Origin: Onchocerca volvulus
Taxonomy: Eukaryota > Nematoda > Chromadorea > Rhabditida > Onchocercidae
Length of the DNA: 64,000 nucleotides
Direction of reading: 5' to 3'
Assembly: GCA_000499405.2 (NCBI GenBank)
Contig: HG738139.1
Span: forward strand, 16,406,858 to 16,470,857
How positions within the stretch are numbered: position 1 is the stretch's first letter; every line of letters starts with the position of its first letter. A program made the translations under genes and the position numbers. Shown one piece after another: positions 53,500-64,000 of this stretch. The notes beneath the pieces were generated by a model. The model did not search any database. It was not told where the DNA came from and was given only the letters and a program-made list of their open reading frames with translations.

Positions 53500-56400
53500 T
53501 TTCCAATGGAAAGTTCAATGAAAAGTGAAAAGAAGTGGATGATATCAGAAGGATGCAATAGTAAAAAAGTTTGTCAGACATTTAAAAGATTTTAAATACA
53601 GATTTGCTAGGCCACAATGGATCTCAATAAATTCGAAGTAATTGTCTGGAAACTTTATAACAGACGACAATACTTTAATTACGTTTTCAATGTCACCTGA
53701 ATAGCCTTTTTTAAGGAAAAGATTGAAAGACTGAAGCTTTCGAATTTCGCCAACTTGAATAAAGTAAAATAAAGTTAGATTAAAGTTAAATGCCTTTTGG
53801 TAAGTGAAGATTTCTAGCAAATCCTATAAATCATTAATACAGTTTAATTTTCAGATAAGAATGTGAGTTTTTGTCGAAGAAAAGCTTTGTAAATCATTTC
53901 TACAACAAAGATCTATGAGGAAATATCGTTAATTTTTTGAAGTACTAAAAAGAACTCGTTTCATTTGTTTGCTATAACTGATAACGGAAAGTTCGATTTC
54001 ATTATTTTCTGCATCGTCCATACAAAGAATCAAGTTTTGATAAGACAAAGCACTCTTGTCCTCAACGGAACAAGTGATCTAATAGTGAAGAATACAATAA
54101 TGCTACTGTCTGATTAATTGGAAAATTTTGGATTAAAACAGTTTCTCAGGGACTGTTCGAATCTACAAATCTCAGTGCTATTGTGAAAATTCATAAAAGA
54201 AGTTTAGAAAACCGGGCAAAGCGAAGATTTTTGGTAGTTACAACATTTTTTTTTTTTATCATTTCTGTCTTCCTAGAATTGGCAAAACATTTCGTTAATC
54301 TAAATAATTTCGTATTTCGTTAACATCAATTTTTTTGCAATAACATTTTCAAGGAAACAACAAAATTTTTGGAGGAACGATATAAGAAATATTTGTCGCC
54401 GCAAAGTGAGTGTCATCACTGAATAGAATAATTAGAGTGGTTGAAGAAGGCCTAATTTTATTCATACTCATCCATCATTCATTCCATTGGAATGATCCCT
54501 CGAAAACCCCGTCAAGGGATAAGAAGGGATAAGCGAGGAATAGGGAATGAGGCTTAGAAGATCGCATGGTATGAAGTATGAAACGATTGACGTCAGTTAA
54601 GTCAGACCGAAACTGCGTTATTTGTACATTTGAAAATGTTAGGATGAAAATTTAAACTCAGAATGATCCAGGAGAAGAGGCAGGATGTGATCATCGAAAT
54701 GGTCATCGACCTCTTTAATTTAATCTCTGGCCATTGATCTCTAATTATATTCATGTAAAATAAAGAATGATAGAACGGCTAAAATTGTCAGATTGAACGT
54801 AATGATATTGAAGAAAGGGAAAAAAGTAAACGAGTAAAAAATCGTAGGAGGCTATGTGATGTGATAATTAACAAAGCTAGTTGCGAAAGTTTAGAAGAAT
54901 GGAAGCTGTCAATGTCACAAGTGTTATGTTATCTCATGAATAGCTGCACGATCATTTCATCCCTAAAAAAGATTAGAATCTGATCCTACGAAACTGTAGA
55001 ATAATCCGCATGAAATACAATTAAAGTTATAGTGAAACATATTCCAAAATCCACAAAAAAATGCACCGCACCATTTTGAAAATAAGTCTATGGAAATTAA
55101 AAGGAGAAGTGCATAATTTCAAAATTGTTCTTCTGAACTTTTGCAAATTTATTGAAATTCGGAGAAAATAGCTCTAAACTTAAAATATTTATAGCTTGGC
55201 AAAAATATCTTATTGCAATACTTTGCCAATCACCACTGCTACCAATGAATTGTATAATTCCGTAAATATCATAAATGATTTTTCTATGAGTGGAACGCAA
55301 ATTTCGGCACTTATCGATTTCTATCAGTAAAAGATCATCATTATGTGACGATTTTGAAGATAATAGTACCATGAATAGAATCATTTTTTGATGAATAATC
55401 ATACATGATATATTATTTGATTATTGGTAACTTATAAATTTGTAATGGTCAGTAAATAATTGCATTAACATATGGATCTTCTAAAGACATTTAATGTCCA
55501 GATATTCTTATGAAAGAGACAAGTGGTGTTCGAAGATTTATCTCAGACTGAGTCACTCTCCTTCAAGCCTACTTTTATTATCTTTCACTTCCTCTTCTTG
55601 TATACCTTAAAAAATAATTACGGAAGATGTCTGTTGCAATAGAGTACTCAAAGCAAAGTGCAGAAATCGCCGAGAGCAAAGAAAAGTTTAGAAAAATTAA
55701 AATAATTGATATTGTTTTATTTGGTTTGCAACAAGAGTAAAGGTTAGGTCAAATGCATCCAATAAACCATAATTTGCATCCTGTCGAATGGAACATCTGC
55801 TTATTTACGTCGTTCTTCGTATTGTGACAGTCATTCGAAAAAGTAACACACCAAATTGATTTTAGGAAGGTGAATATTTCATTAACTTGTTGCTTCTTAT
55901 CATTTGAGTCAAACGAAAGATTCCTAACATTTCTATTTCCGCTTAGGCCATTTTTTCATTCCTGATTTCTCTTCTATATGTACAATTTGGCTTTTTGTAT
56001 CAATATTCTTCACAACTTTTATCAGTCGCTTCTCCTTAATTTATATGCACAATATTCGTCCCATCCAACGGATAATGCATAATCTGCAAAGGTCAAGCGG
56101 AAAAAAGCCATCGAATAATTCGAAATTCACATTGTTAATGATCCGACGACCCGGCCACCAATCAATCTTCAATGTCATTCATATTGTTTTCTACTTAAAA
56201 GCCAATGACTTCCTCCATCCATCGTAACATTTGACGCGGATTTTGCGAAAAGCCAAAATTGCTTTGTGTTTATGCAAATGGAAGTTGGGCATTCTAGACA
56301 AAATCAAATATCAATCCATTATGAGAACGATTGTTCACAAAAGAAATTCATTTTGGCTGAATTTCATCTTCCAGAAGGTCGAAATCTCGAAAGCTTTCCA

Positions 56401-56515
56401 AAAAGGGCTCAAATCCAGAAATTCTAAACTGCACCGAAGAATCTACTTCTACCTCACTTAAAATTACAAAGATAATAATACACTGTAAAGATGGAAAAGA
56501 AGCATTTTATTCAAG

Positions 56516-56517
<2 letters not shown>

Positions 56518-56549
<32 letters not shown>
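56518..56549. repeat. (TA)n microsatellite
   Basis: Sixteen uninterrupted TA units, the longest in the window. Confidence 0.95.
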
Positions 56550-56550
<1 letters not shown>

Positions 56551-59500
56551 GCCCCGCTGTTGAAGAAATTTCTGTAGTTTACAGTTTACCATTAGCATGG
56601 ATTACAATTCAGGAATCAAATGAAACTGCATCTTTCAGATCCAGATTTCTATCAAATTTCAATTTTATATTGTACATGTTTACGAGCACTACTGAAATAT
56701 GACAGCTATTGGAATCCGACTTGCAAAAAAGAAACGAAATGAGTAAAATAATTTTCAAGCTCTTTTCTCTTTTGCCTCACAAAACAGAGTGTTCTATTTG
56801 CACAGCTTGAAATGGCCTATGAGATTTCTCGTCCGATTGTTTGTCAACCATGCACATGATCCTCAGTTTTTCGGAATTCTCCCCATTCTCGATACTTTGC
56901 ATCCTCGTCAGTCATTAGAAAAACGTTCCTTTTGCTCTTCAAAGATTTCATTTTTGAAGTACAATCCAATTTTTACATACCTCTATGCTAATCAAATGGC
57001 TTCATTCCCATCAGGTATCAATATTCTTCTCAAATCTCTGACTTAATTTTGCTTCATTTCTGTCTGAACTTTTAAAAATCAATTTTATTGAAGTATTTGT
57101 ATTATTACACTGTTATAAATGGTTTGTTGATAGCGAAAATTTAATTTCAGGGTCATTTTAATTGAAATGGACCGGGAGTAATGCCAAGGCAGTGGAAAGT
57201 GTCGAAAAATGACTGTCAAATGATATGAGCAAAAAATGATTGTGTTTATTAAGCAGTAAGCAATCTCAAATTATATTAAATACGGTGGAAACTAAGTTTA
57301 ATAAAACAGCATAGAGAGGAACCTATTACTTAGAGATAATGGCATTGAAGTTAGTCTGAATGGCCTGAAGGGAGAATTGCATGTCAGCGGGATGTCAATT
57401 TAATTTACAATCTAAATGTTCAGACAATTCAATTTCTCAACATTTTATAGTGGATTTAATAAAATCTTTATTAAAAGATACCATCTTTGAGATGAAAAAT
57501 ATGGAATGAAAACTGCACATTGATCTTTGATTTAGCAATTTAATAAGGTTGCTTGGTCTCATTCATTCGATCATTTAAAAAAAGAAAAAATCTTGAAAAA
57601 GCTCACCAGTGGTGTCCCTTTCTGTTAACAGAATGGCAGAATACCTAAATGGGGACATCATTTATTCAGATCAGAATTACTCAGACAATGGACAAAATGA
57701 TGGATGAGAAAACATCATGGATCGATAGACATCTTGTCAAATGGCTTTTCTCAAGTCATCAATTATCATGATAATTTGTGTTGATATACAAACTGAAAGG
57801 AACTTTTCAATCCTACATTGATAACTTATCAGTTGCACAAAATTTCTATTTTTAAAATTTTAATAAATGTCAAAAAGGGCTGATTGATGAACCTTCAAGG
57901 AGAATTAGTAAAGATATAAATGAGAAAAGCTGATGCATGCAAGTAATAATAATCATCACTATAGATGACCATTCAGGTACCATCAAGATAGCCAAAGATA
58001 GATGAATGAATGGCCAAGGAAACAAAAGGCAGCTGTCTCATATAAATGATAATTATTCTTGACATACAATTTATAAGTTTATGGCTAGAGAGAGGGACAT
58101 ATGGCTGGATACTCCACCAATATGAGCTAGATAGTACCACAGTTAATCTCTCTTTGATCTTTGGTCGTCCCTGTGGACAGCTTTTTTGAATAAGTTAAAA
58201 GAAGAAGAAGAAGCAAAACTTCGATACATGGCTAATGAGTGATGGTCATCACTTAATAATTGTGTCTGATTAATTCAATCTGCTAATCAGAAAATAATCA
58301 CCGACTCAATTTTTTAAAAGAAATCATGTGAGGCGACCCTGTGATTTACGTTTAACAAAAATGTACTTTTGAGGTTTAATTGACGGATTTCCATTTTTTT
58401 CTTCCGAAATTTTGAAGCTTGTTTGACGGATTTCTGAAGGAAAAGTGGAAATCGTATTATTATAGAATAAACAAATAAATGAACTGATGAGCAAGTAAAG
58501 GAAAATGCGTATATATATTTGGTTGGAATAAGAGTTTTTTTGTATTAGGAGAAGGACCGAATTTTTTTTCTCTCTTTTCTCTCTCTACATGTATTAATGT
58601 AAACTTGTTGAAGATGATATCAAGAGTTTTCGAAACTTTTGAAGAAAATTTTGAGTCGTACGGAATCACTTATTGCTCATTCACAGCGTGCAAATCATTT
58701 CGATAATGAATAATTTTTCAATAAAAAAAAATTGTATATATAATTATCTACCGATTTTTCAAGAACTAAAGAAGGGTTTCCAGTATGGAAGAAGGATCAG
58801 TAAAAAAATTAGTGCAAAGATGGAGCAATAAAACAGAGAACCTGCGATCTCGGAATGAGGAAAAAATCATTTGCAAAACAAAGAGTTGAATAATTTTGTT
58901 AAATTGAGTTTTAGATTTCCAAACTGAACAACAACGATTATTTAAAAAAATCTTTCTGATTTTTCTGATATGTTCAAGTTAGTAGACTTTAAACAATGCT
59001 TAATATCAACTAATTGTTCTTTTATTCTGGCATTTTTTCCATCGATTGTTTTAATAATTTAAATTTCGCAAAAAGGATTCGTTTCAATGCATGGCTGAGA
59101 ATAAATCTTCGATGAAACCAGAAATGTTGACAGTGCACTTTCGCAGCTAAAAGTGTTCATTGAAATAAGAAATTGAAATTATTTCGAAAACAACGCACAA
59201 TTCATAGAGCAAAGGAGAGCAGAGGAGAGTGAATCATCTGATTTATTAAATTACTGCTCATTGCTATAATTGAATATCGATGTTTTAGTAGGTACAGGCA
59301 AGTGTCAGTGTACATCGTCCAATAACAACTTCCGGAAATTTTCGTGGAGATGGAGAGAAGTGTGAGGCGAAATGAAAAAGGATGAGATGAACTCTGAAAT
59401 AAGTTTGCAGTCCACTACTGATAAGCATATCATTTAATTTAGCAAAATGAAATTCAATCAAAAATTTGATATTCAACGGATGGAGTTTTATGTTCTGAAA

Positions 59501-59982
59501 CAATTTCTGATGTGTACTGAAAGCGACACTGAAATCATCTTTCAAAATTTTTTTTTTTTTTTCATTCTATATCCAGTTTATTTTTCAATACAGTTACTAA
59601 GCTTCGAATTCTATTTTTCTAAGAATCAATTTTTTTGTATTAGAAAAGGAATGAATCTTCATGAGCTCAGAGTTCATGCTGGTACGACGTATGAGCGGAA
59701 TTAATGAAACTGTAATTCCATTTATTGCAATACCCTATATCCACAGAAATTGAGCAGGTTTTTTGGACAAGTTGGATTAAATTAAAGTAAAAAGAAGGAA
59801 GGAAAAAATTTGAAAGATCGGGATGAGAAGAAACAAAGAAATGAGGAAAATATGATAAGCATCTCTAAGCTTCTTGTGCAAACGAAGTTAAATTTCAATT
59901 TCGAAAAGATGAAAGCAAAAAGAATTGCGGTAATTAATAGTTGTTGTTGGTAGTGGCGTATTAATGTTGAAACGTAACATTT

Positions 59983-60132
59983 ATGAGTGAAGCAATAATG
60001 GATTCAACAGTCTATTGGCCAGCCATTTGGACGGATGAAAAGGAAGATAGTTATGGCCCCACTATGAACGACCCCTTTACGAACTTCTTCACCAGCAAAG
60101 ATCAACAGTTGTTGCTAAGGAAGGACCTTTGA
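59983..60132 (+). CDS. isolated short open frame of coding character (49 codons)
   Basis: ATG at 59983, in-frame second ATG at 59998, TGA ending 60132. The translation (for example YWPAIWTDEKEDSYGPTMND) has balanced, non-repetitive composition and the segment is GC-richer than its flanks. A strong GTAAGT donor lies at 60137, but in a different frame; that frame is also open from about 60050 to the donor. So either this is a complete micro-ORF or two overlapping frames of a real exon whose partners I cannot place. No family recognised. Confidence 0.22.
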   Translation: MSEAIMDSTVYWPAIWTDEKEDSYGPTMNDPFTNFFTSKDQQLLLRKDL

Positions 60133-63100
60133 CATGTAAGTTTGTGTCACCGGGGAAACGATGATTAATTAGCCTATCATTAGCGAACGTATATATTTAT
60201 ATGAAATTCAGCGAGATAAAATATCCTTTTTATCTAAAATTTGTAAAATTTAATGAATGGGCAGGCTTCTAAAGAGTCTGAATAGTTTTTGAGCAATAGA
60301 CAACTCTCGAATTAAATATTATAAGATTTAATGCATCCAGGATGCAGAACATTTAGAGATGGGATTCAGAAACTTGTCGAGATTGCTGTGATGCTCTGAG
60401 TAGCAGGTATTCTTATTTTGAAAATGTTTTTCACTGGAAAAAGACATATGAATTCTCAATGTTTGATTGAATCCATCCGCTATTTATATATTGTAGAATT
60501 TAAGTATTATTAAAGATTACTGATTAAAAAAGTTGCAAAAAAATACAATGGAATGTGCAGAAAACTTCAGATCTCATGAAGCTTTGGAATTTGCTTTTAT
60601 CGAATTGTGTGTTTATACTCTCGAGACTCATATAGATGCAAAAAATATTCAAGCGATCTTTGTCGAATGCTTTTCCTTATCATTTATTTAATTAGTATAA
60701 TATACATTGTGAGGAGTAATTTCTAAACATACAATATTTCTTGGTCAATTTATCCGCTCGCAACATAATTATCAAACAATTAAATAAATGACGAATTATA
60801 TCATTAATAATCATTATCAATCCTCATTACTATTACAACTGTTAAGATAACTACTTCATTTCATTGAATAATTATTTAACGGAGAGAAGAAATATCAAAT
60901 TAAACTTAAAACAACACGGTAGAATGAATGTGGAGTGATTAATCATTGAGATTCGATAATCATGACAAGATTTCAACGAAAGTCTCTTCGTGTTTAACTC
61001 TGTTTTTCGATAATAGAACTGATAAAAATTATCGTATATTGAGAGATAGCTTTAATATTTGATTGTATCATACTCACTAGAAGGACCGAGAAATCTCCAT
61101 GAAAAAAACGAAAAAACAGATTTACAAAGCGGATTTACATCATTGGCTTGTTGAGTTGCGATGCGAAAATATCGCGGGAACTATTCCATTATGCAATGAT
61201 ATGCGAACAATTATTGATTGATTTTTGTATTTTCGCCGTTTCAGTAAAATTCCGTCATCAAGAAATGGAGCTATCAGTTTTTAAGAAGAAGTGATATGAT
61301 AAAATATAATGTAATTAATTCTTAAGCCATTATGAATTAGCAACCACACGGCACATTTTGAGAATCAAACAATAACATGAAACAATACTCATTTGCTACA
61401 ATATTCATGCCACAATTGGCAACAAATGAAAGAAGAGGAATCTATTCGCTATCATAATCTTTTGCTTTGTTTCATCTGCTGAAGCAAAATTCAACAAAAT
61501 TTCGAGAAAAGAGAAAGCAATGCTTGAACTTCTCTCTCTGCCTTACCTTATTCTTATAATTTAATATGTGACAGCAAATGGCTCACCAAAGAATACAAAC
61601 AACTTTGTGGGATTTCATGACAAAATAAAATGCTGGGAAAGAAAGATGAAAGCAATAAATGAGTTTGAAAGGAATGCCATCAACAGATCATTAAAAATGT
61701 GAAAATGTGAAATCCTTTTTTTGGATTCAATTGCGACCTTGACGCATAATTGCAGGAGGATAGACGGACAGTCGAGACTGTAGCAGTTGATTGTGGACAG
61801 ATCGGAATATTATGAGATGGTGAGTATCCTTATTGTCCTAATAATTCGAATAGCATTACATCATAATGAAATGAATTTGATGACAATACAAACTAAATAG
61901 AGTAAAAAATAAACCCAGGAACTACTGGTAATGCGGGAAAATTTTTTTTATTATTACTTAGAGTAATAGAGTCAAATTACAAAGCTGCAGAGCGCAAACA
62001 AATTAAATTCTGATTTTTGTCCTTCCGCTACCGATAAAATTAATTCCTTTTGAGAATTTCATCAACTGAGTCACTTATCTATTATTTATTAGAAATTGTT
62101 TTTATAATGGAAATTTATAAAATTTCGATAATGTAAAAATGTGAGAAAATATGGTGAAAAACATATCCTTACGGAACTGTGTAGGAAAACTTTCAAAGAT
62201 GTTTCAAATTCGTTTCATTCTTCAAATATCCCACGAGATTTCGAGGAATCGATGATAGATGGATAAATGCAAAGACGAATGGATGAATGAATAAAAGATA
62301 GATCATTGGCTCGAAACAGATTCAAATCCCAAAAACATGCAATTCCATGGATGAAAGATTTCATTTGTAAGATTTCAGATTTGCTTTCTAATGCTATAAG
62401 ACTTTCTATCTCGCAGGCCAGTTCGAGCTAACAGTAGGAAGAGATATAGAAATGCAAGGCCTTGATTAGATTATTATCACAGATAATTCGACATGAGTGA
62501 TCTAGCACTGACAGATATTCGGTCGTTTTTTAGTTCAAAATTGCCTTAGAAAAGATCAAAAATTGAATGAAAAATAAAGTTAAAATCGGTTATCATCGAT
62601 TGAACACTCCATGAATTACTACGACCACCTTCTGTCTTTGCTGTCGTCTGTATGGATGGATGTATTGAGTGTGTTAGTCTATATTTGTGTGTGTGTGTGT
62701 GTATGTGTGTGTGTGTGTGTATGTGTATGTGTGCATGTGTGTGTCGCATTCATGTTGATTAATAGCTGTTTACGGGGTGGTACCGAAAGAGATTACAAAA
62801 TGTCCTCTTATCATGAAGAGCGACCAAATTCATGAACAACCCGCAAACATGCGCTGACAACATTTATGAATGCTATTAACCGGTGCTTTAGGAACTGAGC
62901 CTTATTGCTGTTGAAGTTTAATTGAAATCAAAATTAGATATTCCCTTGGAATAAAATTAAAATCTATCCTTTCTATTCAGTTTTTAAAGTAATAAGAGAA
63001 CGATATGTTACAAAAAAGGCGGTACTGAAAATCATTTGGAAATGTTTTCATCAGAATTTAGGCAAATAATGTTTGCTTTACTTGTCTTTTTAGTTTGCAA

Positions 63101-64000
63101 CCCGAAATGTCCGTAACTCTTAATTCATTTCTATTGCTGAAATGTTGCTGTCTACAACAGTCACTGCTGTCATCATATCATTTTTATCCTCACATGTATG
63201 CATTACGGACAAAATCTTCCGTAATTTCAGCCATACAAAACAAACCGTTTGAATCTTTCAATTTCCTCTCAAGTTGTTTTTAGCAACCTTTTTGAAAAGT
63301 ATAGCGGCGGAATTCATTTCAAGACAATATTTTCATTATATGCATAATAACGATCCAAAATGTCAATGATACATATTTTGTTTGAAGTTGAAGGTACCAT
63401 CTATGGAAGATGAAAACGAAAATTTAAAGAAATATTTAAACAAATAGGAATTAATATTTTAAGAGAATAGTCTTCGAAAAACAATTTTTCTCTTAAAACT
63501 CTCATTTCTTTAAATCATTTTAATTAAACTGTAGAAAGATTGGATCTATAACCTATTTAAAATCAAACTTGGCCTGAAAAATGATCAATTTTTTATGATT
63601 CGTTTTAGATGGGCCGAAGAAAGGCAAATGGCGAACACATAAAATTGAAAGAAGGAGAAGTGGAGTAAAAGGATAAAAAGGGAAGATGGGTACCTTTGAC
63701 CTGAATAGGTATAAGTGGAGAAGCAGGTGTACAAAGTAATAGTTTAACGTTTTAAATATATTTGCACTACAATGTTTTGTTGAATAGGTAGACAACAGGT
63801 AGGAGCTTAGGGATTAGAACTGTTTATTGCTTTAAACGCTTGTAAATTAGCATCGTCAAACGATGACCATCACGTCGGACTTGCATGCTATTCAAATTTG
63901 AGCGCCAGTTAAATCATCTTTATTAATTGGTAAATGATGAAAGAATTTCATGATGTTTTGAATGACTTATTCAAATTACAAAGATTTCAGATCAATGTCT
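60133..64000. other. right flank; no firm gene
   Basis: AT-rich with a GT microsatellite at 62686. A short segment 61756-61819 is bounded by a clean acceptor (ATTGCAG) and donor (GTGAGT) on the + strand and could be a leader exon of a gene beyond the window edge; its frames stop before the donor except from late ATGs at 61812 and 61817. Confidence 0.45.
62686..62744. repeat. (GT)n microsatellite with AT interruptions
   Basis: GT repeats broken by single AT units. They create mirror-image open frames on both strands (Val/Cys on +, His/Thr on -) that are not genes. Confidence 0.95.

Larger units (their letters stand above)
51901..59982. other. upstream flank of the LRR gene; gene-poor AT-rich sequence
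   Basis: No exon supported. Holds a short GGAT repeat (52203-52220), an imperfect direct repeat at 53299-53330 and 53467-53499, and a long TA microsatellite at 56518-56549. Open frames are all short and compositionally biased. Confidence 0.55.

Noticed and set aside
54470..54640. - strand open segment of about 54 codons in a GC-richer patch
   Set aside because: No start, acceptor or donor that makes a gene model; kept as chance.
55097..55402. 101-codon - strand frame with a hydrophobic start
   Set aside because: AT-rich composition, no acceptor or donor support and no recognisable motif; about what chance gives in this much sequence.
62546..62835. Overlapping open frames over the GT microsatellite
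   Set aside because: Produced by the dinucleotide repeat itself.
1..64000. Bacterial endosymbiont insertion, transposase, rRNA, CRISPR or operon structure
   Set aside because: No prokaryote-like long frames, no transposon domains or long terminal repeats, no rRNA-like sequence recognised; the three firm genes are far apart.

Overview
The window looks like nuclear DNA of a nematode. Composition is about 70 % A+T, genes are split into many small exons by introns with short TTTNCAG-type acceptors and GTAAGT/GTTAGT/GTTTGT donors, and one gene is a near letter-for-letter match to Caenorhabditis EAT-4. The kilobase-scale introns and long gene-poor AT-rich flanks fit a clade III (spirurid or filarial) parasite better than Caenorhabditis. 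That last step is inference; the sequence alone does not name the species. No bacterial, viral or transposon coding sequence was recognised.

Three multi-exon protein genes can be built exon by exon with every splice phase agreeing. (1) On the + strand, 4209-28646 holds at least 22 coding exons of a large, polar, low-complexity protein of more than 980 residues. I do not recognise it, and its 5' end is not resolved. (2) On the - strand, 36818-30644 holds 12 coding exons of eat-4, the vesicular glutamate transporter (SLC17 family, 565 residues). It is convergent with gene 1, with 2 kb between the stop codons. (3) On the - strand, 51900-46965 holds nine coding exons of a 575-residue single-pass membrane protein with extracellular leucine-rich repeats.

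The remaining sequence (1-4208, 28647-30643, 36841-46964, 51901-64000 and long introns) is AT-rich and mostly featureless. It carries microsatellites, two perfect short tandem duplications (40 bp and 36 bp units) and a perfect 14-bp-stem hairpin in eat-4 intron 1. It also holds a few weakly supported short coding candidates: a small secreted cysteine-rich peptide gene between eat-4 and the LRR gene (44264-43916, - strand), a nested two-exon candidate inside the 6.2-kb intron of gene 1 (15892-17510), and isolated open segments at 40671-40900 and 59983-60132.

The three firm genes are not an operon and share no evident pathway. eat-4 would load glutamate into synaptic vesicles, the LRR receptor is a likely neuronal or epithelial adhesion molecule, and gene 1 is of unknown function. 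No multi-gene novel system is evident; the most interesting unexplained items are the small-peptide candidates and possible alternative exons.
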